NCBI GenBank assembly: GCA_012064385.1
Contig: QRDG01000853.1
Coordinates: 389,875 to 453,874, forward strand
Reading direction: 5' to 3'
DNA: 64,000 bases
Source of the DNA: Puccinellia tenuiflora
Taxonomy: Eukaryota; Streptophyta; Magnoliopsida; Poales; Poaceae
Shown here: positions 35,562-45,839 of the stretch, in pieces
How positions within the stretch are numbered: position 1 is the stretch's first letter
Layout: each line of letters opens with the position of its first letter
Program-made: the position numbers and the translations under genes
Notes under the pieces: model-generated
The model's input: only the letters and a program-made list of their open reading frames with translations
Database searches by the model: none
What the model was told of the DNA's origin: nothing

Positions 35562-36760
35562 CAACTATATCACATATAACAACATTGTGCGTTGGTTTCA
35601 TGTATTTTTTGATTTTTTTTGAATTAGTTATGCTCATTTGAACCCATCGCTCTATTATCGAACTCTAAACAAGTCTATACAAGATAGCTCTTTTGTGGAA
35701 ACCTTTTTCAAACAACTATCCATAAACCATGTTTATATTTTTTTATAGCAACTATATCACATATAACAACATTGCGCGCTGGTTTCATGTCTTTTTGATT
35801 TTTTTTGAATTAGTTATGCTCATTTGAACCCATCGCTCTATTATCGAACTCTAAACAAGTCTATACAAGATAGCTCTTTTGTGGAAACCTTTTTCAATCA
35901 ACTATCCATAAACCATGTTTATATTTTTTATAGCAACTATATCACATATAACAACATTGTGCGTTGGTTTCATGTCTTTTGATTTTTTTTTATTAGTTAC
36001 GCTCATTTGAACCCATCGCTCTATTATCGAACTCTAAACAAGTCTATACAAGATAGCTCTTTTGTGGAAACCTTTTTCAATCAACTATCCATAAACCATG
36101 TTGATATTTTTTATAGTAACTATATCACATATAACAACATTGTGCGTTGGTTTCATGTCTTTTTGATTTTTTTTTTTGAATTAGTTATGCTCATTTGAAC
36201 CCATCGCTCTATTATCGAACTCTAAACAAGTCTATACAAGATAGCTCTTTTGTGGAAACCTTTTTCAATCAACTATCCATAAACCATGTTTATATTTTTT
36301 TTATAGCAACTATATCACATATAACAACATTGTGCGTTGGTTTCATGTCTTTTTGATTTTTTTTGAATTAGTTATGCTCATTTGAACCCATCGCTCTATT
36401 ATCGAACTCTAAACATGTCTATACAAGATAGCTCTTTTGTGGAAACCTTTTTCAATCAACTATCCATAAACCATGTTTATATTTTTTATAGCAACTATAT
36501 CACATATAACAACATTGTGCGTTGGTTTCATGTCTTTTTGATTTTTTTTGAATTAGTTATGCTCATTTGAACCCATCGCTCTATTATCGAACTCTAAACA
36601 TGTCTATACAAGATAGCTCTTTTGTGGAAACCTTTTTCAATCAACTATCCATAAACCATGTTTATATTTTTTTATAGCAACTATATCACATATAATAACA
36701 TTGTGTGTTGGTTTCATGTCATTTTGATTTTTTTTTGAATTAGTTATGCTCATTTGAAAC
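35562..36760 (+). repeat. 187-bp satellite-like tandem array, about 6.4 copies
   Basis: Units begin near 35562, 35749, 35932, 36117, 36305, 36490 and 36675 with CAACTATATCACATATAACA. Each contains CATTTGAACCCATCGCTCTA and a poly-T tract of variable length. Apart from the T tracts the units are almost identical. The frames in them (62-63 aa) repeat only because the DNA repeats. The array lies between the transposase gene and the GRF gene. Confidence 0.9.
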
Positions 36761-37052
36761 CCTAGCGCAGCATCTGATCATACCCTACCGTCGCACCCTA
36801 ACCGTCCGATCAAACCCTGGCGCCAAACGACAGCCCTCAGATACGGTCTTCTAGAAGGATTCCGATGGCGATCCATGAGAGGTTGGTTCCAGCCACCTGA
36901 TTGGCCGCTGAAAACAGGCGGGTCCGACCAATTGTGGGCCCCAACCACCCTCCTTCTCCACCCACGCACAGGGAAGCTCGAGCTCGCCCACCATTGTCTC
37001 CCCTTTCTTCTGCGATTCTTCTTCTGCGATTCTTCTTCTCCGGCGACGAGAT

Positions 37053-37590
37053 ATGTCGTTCTCTAGTTCAGCCTCCCTCCCCTCGTGGCCCCAGCATGGT
37101 CCAGTGCCCATGTTGCCATGTCCTGACTGCGAACGCGTCGCGCCATTGGTACGGTTGACTTCACAGTCAAACAAGAATGGCAACCGCGGGCAAGAGTTCG
37201 TGAAATGTGATAGCAAGCCAGAGGGGCAGGTTAGTTCTCATGATTTTGCTATGTTTTTTTTCTTTCTCTTTGCTCTGAAATTTAGGGTTCATCTTTTCGT
37301 TTCAGATTGTGACGAAATGCGACCATTTCGAATGGCTAGATGAGTATGTTCGGCGGATTGGGTTTACAGGGCAGGCCTCGATTCCTGTCAATGGTGTCGC
37401 AACCAGGGAGCTCAATCTGCCTGATAGTGTTGCTCCGACAGTTGGGGAAGTTGGGGATCTGAAGGGGGAACTAAAGAAGATGAACAAGAACTTGAGGCAG
37501 CTGACTGAATTGAAGAAGCAGTCAAATCTCATTGCTTTAGGATTTTACTTTTGTGTAATTGCTCTAGGATTTGCTATGCTTACTTACTAG
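37053..37590 (+). CDS. GRF zinc-finger protein with coiled coil and C-terminal membrane anchor, inside the MULE
   Basis: Two exons, 37053-37229 and 37306-37590 (intron 76 bp, GT-AG, in phase), give 153 aa. Residues 23-73 form a GRF-type zinc finger: Cys23, Cys26, Cys52 and Cys64 with CDHFEWLDEY closing it. Residues about 105-132 are a Lys/Leu-rich helix (LKGELKKMNKNLRQLTELKK) likely to coil, and the last ~20 residues are hydrophobic (LIALGFYFCVIALGFAMLTY), a tail anchor. GRF fingers bind single-stranded nucleic acid in DNA-repair proteins; short GRF plus membrane-tail proteins are common in plant genomes, function unknown. A TC-rich leader with GCGATTCTTCTT repeats precedes the ATG. Unlike the transposase, no break is visible. 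It could be a captured host gene or an element-encoded accessory gene. Confidence 0.8.
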
Positions 37591-37729
37591 TCGTCAGTCG
37601 TTAGAGATTTTATTAGTGTCGATCTGGTGCTCTTGTGTTGATTAAACTGGGTCTGTATCAGTTAATTGTTACTTAACATCAGTTTCATCAGTTAATTATT
37701 GCTCGGGTTTGTCTTTGTCACAGTCGATT

Positions 37730-38110
37730 GAGAATTGTTTACGTCTCGGTCGTCTTCCTCCTCCAGCCTTGCAGCGAGTGGCCTCCCGCTTACGCCGGCC
37801 GGGCCGCCTGCTTCCGCCACCCGCGGCCGGCGGTGCTGCTGCGCCAGCCTCGCCGCCCCTCCCTGCCCGAACCGCTCCCTCCGCCGTGCTGCCGCCGCCC
37901 CGGCGGCGCCCCCGTCTTCGGCCTCGTGCTCCGTTGCTCTTCTCGAATCCACTCGCAGCAGGTCGACTGAGACGTAACAAAATCTCAGGCACCCGAGGAA
38001 TAGCAAATCCCTTATTGCTTACCATCATCTTCTCTCTGTCGATCTGGTGTTCTTATCAGTTCTTGACACTTTCAGTTTCATCAGTTTCGTCAGACAACGA
38101 GCGCAAATGA
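37730..38110 (+). other. GC-rich exon-like segment inside the MULE, possible captured gene fragment
   Basis: 37770-37975 is about three-quarters G+C and open in several frames on both strands; flanks are AT-rich. Text around it (TCGATCTGGTGCTCTTGT at 37620, TCGATCTGGTGTTCTTAT at 38040) is duplicated either side, which suggests that the GC-rich piece was inserted or copied in. No protein family recognised. Confidence 0.4.
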
Positions 38111-38305
38111 AAAAAAAAATATAATGAGTTCTTGGGCCCAAATCGATAGGGCCAAGCTAGGTTGGGCCGGTCCATGATGTTGACTATGAAAGGCCCGCAA
38201 AGATAGAAGAGGCCCAAAAATTGTTGCCGCGCTCGTCTCAGCGTCTGCATGCATGCGCGGGAGAGCACGTAGTTTGGCGCGCTCGTGAAGATGGAGTTTC
38301 CCTAG

Positions 38306-38557
38306 CAGGGACGGATCCACACATGGTCATGGGGGTTCACTGAACACCCAAAATTTTGTAAAAAAATTCATATGCATCATTTGTGCTATTTCTTAGCATG
38401 TTTACGTATATGTGTTTCAAATCCAAATGAAGGTCAAACATTAAATTTGTACTTTTATTAGCGTGGAAATCATGAGCCATTTTCAATTTTTACCTATATG
38501 TTTTGTGTTGGTTGAAATTTGAACACCCAAAATTAAATTTCTGGATCCGTCCTAGTG
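38306..38557. mobile_element. Short inverted-repeat element (hAT-like MITE)
   Basis: Ends CAGGGACGGATCC (left) and, in complement, CTAGGACGGATCC (right), with ACCCAAAATT next inside at both ends. The right terminus TTTCTGGATCCGTC recurs at 38598-38612 by a local ~64-bp duplication. No clean target duplication is visible. Confidence 0.5.
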
Positions 38558-38680
38558 TGTTAGGTCTTTTAATTTCTACTACTATGTTGTGTTGTTTGTT
38601 AAATTTCTGGATCCGTCGTAGTGTTGTGTACCCATCTATGTATGCTATGGTTGTGTTTTATTTCTACTACAATATATCTA

Positions 38681-39185
38681 CTCCCTCCGTCCACAAATAA
38701 GTGTACGTCTAGATATGTCTTAAGTCCAACTTTATTAATTTTGACTAATATTTTAGAAAAATGTAACAACATTTATGACGCTAAATTAATATGGCTAGAT
38801 AGATCTTGACGTGTAGTTTAATAATATAGTAATTTGATGTCATATATGTTGCTATTTTTTGTAAAAATTTGGTCAAATTTATAAATGTTTGATACCGTGT
38901 TGTACTTCATTTTATGTGGTCTAAAATACATGTCGTGTTATATTTGTGTTGTCTCTAAAAAAAGTAAACAACATAATCAAATCTCTACAAAATTTCTAAC
39001 TTTTCACTTATGACTTGTTAGTAAAGAAGCTAACTTTTCACTTATGACTTGTTAGTAAAGAAGCTAACTTTTCACTTATGACTTGTTAGCAAAGAAGTTA
39101 GTGATTTTAATTTTGTTCAAAAACCAGGAAATTTAATGTTAATATGGGTTTTGAAGATGAGTCTTATAAACTAGGACGGAGGGAG
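38681..39185. mobile_element. Stowaway/Mariner-type non-autonomous element, 505 bp
   Basis: Ends CTCCCTCCGTCC and GGACGGAGGGAG are perfect inverted repeats flanked by TA on each side (38679-38680, 39186-39187), as for Tc1/Mariner Stowaway elements of grasses. It is longer than usual Stowaways and contains three tandem 34-35-bp units (CTAACTTTTCACTTATGACT...) at about 38997-39100. Confidence 0.9.
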
Positions 39186-39401
39186 TACATTATATTAGCA
39201 CGAACATTCATATACCCAAGCACAAATATTTGCAAACACCATTACATATAGGGTACCCTTACATATATTAATATTAAACTAGAAAAGAAAAACAACATTC
39301 ATCATATCGGGCCCTAAATATAAGGGGCCCTAAACCTAACCACTGGCGCCCCTTCGTCTGCGGGCGCCCTTCCGTCTGGCGGCCAACCGCCGGCGGTTGG
39401 C

Positions 39402-39846
39402 CTACTCCATCGGCGGTGGTAGGGGCGCTGACACCGACGCCGACGCCGCCGCCACCCTCGGCCGCTTCTCGGCGGTGGTGGAGGTTCGGCGGTGTTGGAG
39501 TACGTAGTCCCGGAGCCGCTTCTCGGCCCTGTCCCAAACACTCCGGCTACGAGCCGACTCGGCGGCTCTTTCTTTCTTCTCCTCGGCGGCGATTTCTTTC
39601 GCCTCCAACTTCTCCAGGATGGCGAGGCGGCGGCTGATGGCCTCGTCGTCGGAGAGGGCCTCGTCGGGGTCGGGGTTGTGGACGAAGGAGTCCACCTCCT
39701 TGACGCGGGCGGTGCGTCGCACGCGTCCTTGGCGACGCCCACGCTTCGGAGGCTTCGGCGGCGCCTCCCACCAGGGGCGAGCCTTTGGGTGGTTGTCCTC
39801 GTCGCTCACGGACTCGGGGCTGGAAGGCAAAGAGTACGTCGACATG
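39402..39846 (-). CDS. Opposite-strand ORF in the MULE right half, unknown protein
   Basis: The minus frame codes for 148 aa starting MSTYSLPSSPESVSDEDN. It has an acidic Ser-rich N-terminus, then PWWEAPPKPPKRGRRQGR (basic), an aspartate-rich stretch, a long charged helix (SRRLAILEKLEAKEIAAEEK) and an Ala/Pro tail. A TTTAAA at 39911-39916 (minus) sits about 65 bp upstream. An ATG at 39908 would start right at this box, so the start at 39846 is preferred. Codons are GC-rich at third positions, as in grass genes. No domain is recognised. It may be an accessory MULE gene or captured sequence. Confidence 0.5.
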
Positions 39847-39910
39847 GTGGGGGAGCAGGAGGCAATGGGGCTGGAGAGGGATGAGAAGAAGAAAAGTTGG
39901 ATCGGCACGA

Positions 39911-39916
39911 TTTAAA
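39911..39916 (-). promoter_or_regulatory. Possible TATA box of the opposite-strand MULE ORF
   Basis: TTTAAA(T) on the minus strand, about 65 bp before the chosen ATG at 39846. It is a weak match and not otherwise supported. Confidence 0.35.
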
Positions 39917-40309
39917 GACCCGATGAGGCGTGCGAATTAATTGGGGTAGATAGAAGCAACGGGCACAACTGTGTGAAACTCGTAGGCAGCCGCAGCCGCG
40001 TGGGCTGCGTTGCGATCAATGCGGTGACTGCAAAAATACTCCAAAGTCAAGGAAACACGCCTGCAGAAAACCTCTGCGTTAACTAGGCAGCTAGGATGCG
40101 ACGTGACCGGCCTGCATGCGTGCATTAACGCAAAGAGGTGATAGCTAGCCCAAAAGCTCACGCACACGGACGCAGACGACGCGCGCCAGGCCATCTGCGT
40201 CCGTGGCTACGCGTGAGAGGACACGGCTGCGCGCGCTGTATCAGTCTGTGGCTGCACCCTATGATGCGGTTCTGAATCCAGGAGACGCGTGCGAGCGGCG
40301 TCGTCAACT

Positions 40310-40805
40310 TCCGTGCCGGCGCGCCTGCATGCCGGTCCGTGCAGTTGCTGCACCCGGCCTAGCGTCGAGCCGTCGCTGAATCAATGCCCGCTTAATGGAG
40401 TTGGCGCGACACGCGCGAGATAGCGTGAGATCTGCGTCTATGCCGGTCCGTGCCGGCGCGCTGCACCCGACCTGGCGTCGAGCCGTGTCTGAAACGATGC
40501 GGTTGTAAGTGACGCGAGACACGAGACGCGTGCGCTAGGCGAGCGGCGAGGTCTAGGTCCGCGCCGCCGCGTGTGCATGCCGGTCCGCGCCGCCGCGTGT
40601 GCATGCCGGTCCGCGCCACCGCCTGTGCATGCCGGTCCGCGCTGCACCCTGACGTGCCGCGCATGCATGGTCTCCTCTTCGCCTGCCGCATGGTCCCACC
40701 TGGTCCCACCTGAAAGGTCCTGCATGGTCTCCTCTTCGCCTATCGCATGGTCCCACCTGGAAGGTCCTCTCCTCTTCGCCTGCCGCATGGTCCCACCTGG
40801 AAGTG
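40310..40805. repeat. GC-rich short tandem repeats near the MULE right end
   Basis: Three sets: a ~128-bp duplication (GCCGGTCCGTGC... at 40332 and 40442, each followed by GTCGAGCCGT), three 27-bp GCATGCCGGTCCGCGCC units (about 40570-40640), and three TGGTCTCCTCTTCGCC/GCATGGTCCCACCTG units (40666-40800). All frames across it are repeat artefacts. Confidence 0.7.
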
Positions 40806-40963
40806 CCGAGTCAAATGCATTGACCTGACGGAGACGGCAAATACTCACGGTACGAGTTCGTGTGGACAAACTAGGGGCAAAACTGAGGACGATTCGCAGC
40901 TGAGGGCAAAACTGAGTACATGACCACATCTGAGGGCACACTGATAAATAACCCTTTATGTTA

Positions 40964-41427
40964 TGGTATTATGTTATGTAGAATTAAAAGTTCCTAAATT
41001 TAAGTTCCCCGGATGAAATTATCTGAATTTTAAATAAATTGTTTCAAACGTTAAGATTCAAATTTGAAATTTGAATTATTTCCTGAGACTAGAATTAAAC
41101 ATATTATTTTTTATTCTACTTTATTTTTATATTTAGAGTCGAAACATTTAAATATTTTACAAATTTTCAAAATATGAACAATAATTATGTATTTAAGGTT
41201 GCCTCCACGTAAAATGTGATAAAAGTGCACCAACATGATCCCTTCACCTTAGAAATCTCAGATACACGCCTATACCTGTAGGGAAGAAATTCGTGGAATC
41301 GGCGGTAACATGACAACGTATGTAATCATGGATTCCTAATTTTAAAGATTGTTTTACGAAACAACTTTAAAAATCAAGGTTACATGAGGATTCCAGGTAA
41401 TCCTGAATAGACACACAGACAGAGGCA
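40964..41427. other. AT-rich intergenic sequence, MULE to phosphatase gene
   Basis: No ORF or repeat is recognised. The right part (about 41230-41427) is expected to hold the 3' UTR and polyadenylation signals of the minus-strand phosphatase gene. Confidence 0.5.
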
Positions 41428-44400
41428 TCAAGACGCCAGTGTAGTCCTTGGGCAGTTGTCGACGGAGCAAGCCAAGACATCTCGGTAATCGCGTGAGATC
41501 GTGAAATGATCATATACATTGCCGTCACGGCTCTTTTTGTACTCGAACAGCAAGGATGAATGGTTGAAGGCCGTGATCTTGACAAACCCGAAATCGAAGT
41601 CCCTAAAGTGACTCCACTGGATATTTGAAGTGGTGAATTCTGAATCTGTGATGCTAGCGCCAGCACCACCGACAACCACATGTGTCGTTGCCTTGAATGG
41701 TCCACTGTAGTGATCCGATGCATTGACGACACATTGACTCTGCAACAAATGAAAGTTTGCAACAACATATGTAAGGTTACCCCGGTAAACTTACTAGACC
41801 TTGTCATTCTGAAACAAATGCAGATGCAATACTCCACAGAAAAACTTCAGCCTGATGCAAATGCTAACTAGAGACGTACCTGATAGACTGGACAAGTCCT
41901 TTCATAGTTATGAACATGACCGTAGAAGGCGAGGTCGACCTTGTACTTCTGCCAGAGCTCCTGCAGCGCTTCTCGTCCCATCGGTTCTTCGAATGTGCCC
42001 TCCGTTTCATAGTAAGTGCAGGATGAGTACCCAAGAACACGGTGTGCGAGGAAGATGAGCCATGGCTGCTTCTGCCTGTCGACGGACGACAGACATTGCT
42101 CGATGAACTTGTACTGCTCGGTCCCTGGCCTCCAATCTTCTTCTGTGTTAGCAATGCAGAACCTGAACATGCCATAATCTGTCGCATACCTGAACAAGGA
42201 TAGCTGTCTGTTAGTAAATTTCAGAGAGGGTATCTTACAAGGAAGAGTTATGGGCTTATTGAGACACCACATTTTACCAGAATTTTGCACGGTTCTCAGC
42301 AGGAGTGTAGAATACAGTTTGCGCAGGAACACCACATTCTCCACCAGAGTCGAGATTTCCGTAGAAAGATCCAGTTCCGGGCCAGTCTCTTTCGTGATTA
42401 CCACTGAACAGATTCCCGTTTTGTAGTTATAAAACAGTAATACATTTTGAAAAACAGGGGAAGTTCTTTTGTTTTCAAACCATGCAGGAGAGCTGCATAC
42501 CATATATCAAGAAGAAAAACAGAGGAAGTTCTGAAATGATATACTAAACTGACCTGCCAATCATGTATGGTACAGTCGATGCAATTGGTTCAATCTGGGA
42601 GGTGAATTGATCCCACTGAGACAAGTAGCCATTTGCGTAGCAAATGTCTCCGATGTGAATTACCATGTCAATGTTTTCTAGGTCTCTAATGATCTGGTTT
42701 GTAGTGTTCAGTGAACCTGGCTGGAAGTCATTGAACTCGTTGGAACCATCAGCCTCTGCCTGAAGACAAAAAAGTGTGAGAAATATGAATCACTGTAGTT
42801 GAAAATGCACAAGAACAACATGAAATGAAACTAAGATAGACTGGAAACAAATGTACCTTTCCCATGTCTCCAAATATGACAATTTGTTGCAAGGAATCCT
42901 GTCCAGGATAAGGTGATGCTTTAAAGCTATATAACTTGCTCCAGATGTTGGTACCGTTTGGTAACCTATGGCCAAGCCTGTAGGTATACCTGCAAGTTTT
43001 TTAAAGTACCCATTTTTTAGTAGCTGGATGTATCACAATTTCAAAACAGGTTAAACATGCAAGATAGACCACAAACTGCGAATCTGGCCACAGTTCCTTC
43101 AAGAAACTAGTATGGATGTAACCCGGATGGCGCCAACCAACAGTTCGAGCAGGTGCACCTACATGAGCAGGTTAGAAGTAAGTGGTCATTCATGAGATTT
43201 GGAACAAATGACAATGAGGACACTCTGTTTGGTTGACTGTCTAAATTCTGAACTACAAGTAGCCAATGGGCAGCTTATCTCTAGGAAGAATAGGCGAATA
43301 GTGACTTACCACACATGCTATTTCTGTTGAATGTTAATGTTCCAGCTGGGGAAAGAAACCGAGGACCTTCTTTCGCACCCCATTCAACAAAAGGAACTGC
43401 TTCTTTAATATCATATCCACTTGTCCAGGTGATTGTCATCTACAATAGTGCTAGCATAGTTACCATAGATTGCCGAAGAAGGCTATTTTCTATAACTAGC
43501 TTCCATGTTGAATTGAGAAATCGCTCGAAAAAAAATGTTGAATTGAGAAGAATAATACGATGCATATTCTCCTGAAAGACAGAGTCACACAATTCAAAAC
43601 GGTCATCGCAAAGGTGAATTTATAGGCGAGCTTACTTCATTCCATGACTTTCCTTGTGCCAAACGTGGGTAGACAGGTGCCTTTGGGTTCGCAAAGGTGA
43701 CCATGTTCGAGACAGCAATCAGCTTGGGCTGTTACAGCAGTGGTCTTTCGTCAGTGTTGGGAATATGAGGAGTGTATTTTCAGATCAAACTAGAGGTGTT
43801 ATTATGTAGATAAAATACTGTATAGCCTTACCTTCCTAAGGCCTCCGGAAAATAGTGCAAATGAGAAATCCTCCCTCTGGTTGATCAACTGAAGCTTCAA
43901 GTTTCCCTTGCCAGACTTGGAATAGTCATCATTCTTGAACTTTGCAAATTGGTACTGCAATGAAGATGTGAAAGAAAAAGGTCCATGTTTAAAATCCTGG
44001 CATAGGACTATATCTGAAGCTCAACTAGCCAAATGGAACAGGAAAGAAAATACTAACCTTGATAGGTGCTGTGCATAAGACTGGAGGTTGTTGCCTATTA
44101 TTGTCAGGCTCACAGATTGCGTCACTGAATTTTTCAAAAAAAAAGAAACAGAGAACATCAAATCCTATGCTGTGCATAGCACTTGGGGATGTTAGCACTC
44201 ATTTTTAGGTTCACAGATTGCAGCACTAAGAATTTTAAACAAGAAACAGCAATTAAATCATACACTTTAACACTTCAGGTGCATCTTCGAATGCCTAGGT
44301 GGATGGAGTTCATGTTACAATACATTTGCCTATATACAGGTATACCGATATATTTACCTAAAATTGGCAGGAGAAAATACACCGATCCAGTCACCATTGG

Positions 44401-44679
44401 AGGGATTTGGATGGAAGAACTCCACCTCTACCCATCCACTGTTCTCGCCCTGAAGGATGACAAAGTTTCTCAGATCAGTAAATCATCACATCACTCTGCA
44501 ACTGTTGAACTGGGCATGCTAACCTTGAGCCCAAGAACCGAAGGGGACGCTTTGACATGCACCGAGTCGTCGACAGCGAGGGTCGTACTCTCGATTGCGA
44601 CCCTCGACAGCGGCTGCTCGCCGCCGGGAAGAGCCGCCGCGCAAACAACCAGCCATATGGCCACCACCCACAGCATCAT
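41428..44679 (-). CDS. Purple acid phosphatase (PAP1/PAP27-like metallophosphoesterase), 12 coding exons
   Basis: Exons in gene order: 44524-44679, 44358-44449, 44058-44124, 43832-43954, 43636-43728, 43310-43439, 43077-43158, 42857-42989, 42554-42759, 42278-42403, 41880-42189, 41428-41739. All junctions are GT-AG and phases agree, giving 609 aa, the usual size of high-molecular-weight plant PAPs. Residues 1-17 are a signal peptide (MMLWVVAIWLVVCAAA), so secretion or vacuolar/wall location is likely. Metal-binding blocks: GDMG (288-291), GDICY (329-333), GNHE (362-365), FLAH (449-452), GHVH (493-496). The fourth block has Phe where VxxH is typical, as in family members annotated 'probable inactive'; the other ligands are present. 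Family role: hydrolysis of phosphate esters at a dimetal centre. No frameshift or stop; the only intact conventional host gene here. Confidence 0.94.
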
Positions 44680-44769
44680 CTCCTTCAGAAGCCTGAAAAG
44701 CACACAATTAAGACAGCACTCCAAGTCCAAGAAGAAGTAAAGAAGGAAGCATAGAGTGCAACAACCAAC
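44680..44769 (-). other. 5' UTR exon end and 77-bp leader intron of the phosphatase gene
   Basis: Upstream of the ATG the minus strand shows an acceptor TTTTCAG/GCTTCTGAAG (exon part 44680-44692) and, further upstream, a donor TTGCAG/GTTGGTT ending the first leader exon at 44770. The intron is 44693-44769. Reading through it gives an in-frame extension to a Met near 44802, which I reject as unspliced. Confidence 0.65.
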
Positions 44770-44926
44770 CTGCAATTTCGAACCATTTCTGGCAGTCTCC
44801 AAGAGAAGCGAAGGAGTGTACCAAGAGAAGACAGCGACTTTAAGATCTCCTTGGACAGTGCAGCCGAGCTGAGTTGAGTGATCAACAGATCAAGTGTGCA
44901 GGATTGGAGGATGGGATGCACAACTG

Positions 44927-44934
44927 TATATATA
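44927..44934 (-). promoter_or_regulatory. TATA box of the phosphatase gene
   Basis: TATATATA, about 250 bp upstream of the ATG and ~160 bp before the leader-intron donor, with ATTGG (CCAAT complement) immediately upstream on the gene strand. It predicts transcription start near 44900. Confidence 0.65.
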
Positions 44935-44935
44935 G

Positions 44936-45235
44936 CCAATCATTGAGGTAGGCGTGTGGGCATTGGATACTGTTATTTGCTCCCAAGAAACAAGAATGGG
45001 ATTGAAAATGGCGTCAAGATAGACCATAACAGTTGACTGACCCTGTCAGTGTCGGTATTTCTTTTTTCCTTTCACGGGGGCCTGTCAGTGTCAGTGTGGT
45101 GAAGATTAAATGGACAAACGTAGACAATTGTATTGGAGAAGAATAATGTTTGTAGAAAAGTAAATATAAGTACGCCATGCAGCACTTTTTTTTTCCACAT
45201 GGGAAACAAAGAAAAACCCAGCCAAAACTATCCCT
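44936..45235. other. Phosphatase gene upstream sequence
   Basis: About 300 bp with two near-identical CCTGTCAGTGTC(G/A)GT motifs (45040-45056 and 45079-45096). Nothing else is recognised. A P1BS-type GNATATNC phosphate-starvation site was not found by eye. Confidence 0.4.
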
Positions 45236-45829
45236 AGCCAGATATTGACGGTAGCGAAGAAAGTCATTATGGCTGTGATCGGAGGATTGTGCTGGTGGAG
45301 AGGAAGTTTGGTGGCGATGAAGACTCTAGGCACAGGTTTTCTATGTGTCGGGTGCTGGAAATTTGCAGCTGCGGACTTGGCAACAGGGAGCGGCAACACA
45401 GTTGGACAACATTCTGGTGGTACTAAATACCAAGCCGTGATGTTCAGGGTGAAAGTTCAAGGTCTGGCCTTTATTGGTTGTACCTGGCAATGGTTTTGAT
45501 GAAGGCATTGTTTTGAAATCACGGTCTTTCTTCAGGGTGAAAACCCAAGGTCTGACATTTATTGGTTGTACCTGGCAATGTCCTTGCTGAAGACATTGTT
45601 TTGGAGAACCTATTTGCGATCCGGGTGTTGTATTTTGGTGGTGATTAGAGTGTTGCTGTTGCGAGTGTTCATCACTCCGACGGGGGCTTTGTTTTATTTT
45701 TCTCTCTTTTTTATTTTATTTCTTGGTTGTGTGCATCCTGGATGTCTTTCGATATCTTGTTGCTGTAAAGCCTGGATGTAATCGGTATATCTTCGATATT
45801 AATATATTTCCTTTATAAAAAAAAAACCT
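45236..45829 (+). mobile_element. 3' end of a LINE (non-LTR retrotransposon)
   Basis: The segment ends GATATTAATATATTTCC plus TTTATAAAAAAAAAA, the typical tail of plant LINEs, preceded by GTTGTGTGCATCCTGG/ATGTCTTT and GCCTGGATGTAAT(C)GGTAT. Two repeated phrases (CAAGGTCTG(G/A)C.TTTATTGGTTGTACCTGGCAATG) at about 45460 and 45550 show a local duplication of about 90 bp. No RT coding remains. The left limit is approximate. Confidence 0.6.
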
Positions 45830-45839
45830 CGTTTCAGAT

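Larger units (their letters stand above)
31536..40954 (+). mobile_element. Complete Mutator-like element (MULE), 9.4 kb
   Basis: Ends begin GGGTCATTTATC (left) and GGGTTATTTATC (right, complement) and are bounded by a perfect 9-bp repeat TTTATGTTA (31527-31535, 40955-40963), the duplication length of Mutator. The imperfect terminal inverted repeats run about 90 bp. Each end carries two copies of CTCAGTTTTGCCC (31574-31586, 31603-31615; complement at 40875-40887, 40904-40916), possible transposase binding sites. Inside are a mudrA-type transposase gene, a GRF zinc-finger gene, an opposite-strand ORF, tandem repeats and two MITEs. The perfect duplication indicates fairly recent insertion although the transposase is broken. 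Confidence 0.92.

Noticed and set aside
35997..36570. Two nearly identical 62-63-aa ORFs
   Set aside because: They recur only because the 187-bp DNA unit repeats; no start context or conservation beyond the DNA.
41868..42503. 211-aa single ORF across phosphatase exons 10-11
   Set aside because: It includes intron sequence and an out-of-frame exon 10; splicing restores the GNHE block instead.
44491..44802. 103-aa reading of the phosphatase start beginning at 44802
   Set aside because: It reads through a leader intron with good GT-AG sites; the signal peptide starts cleanly at the ATG at 44679.
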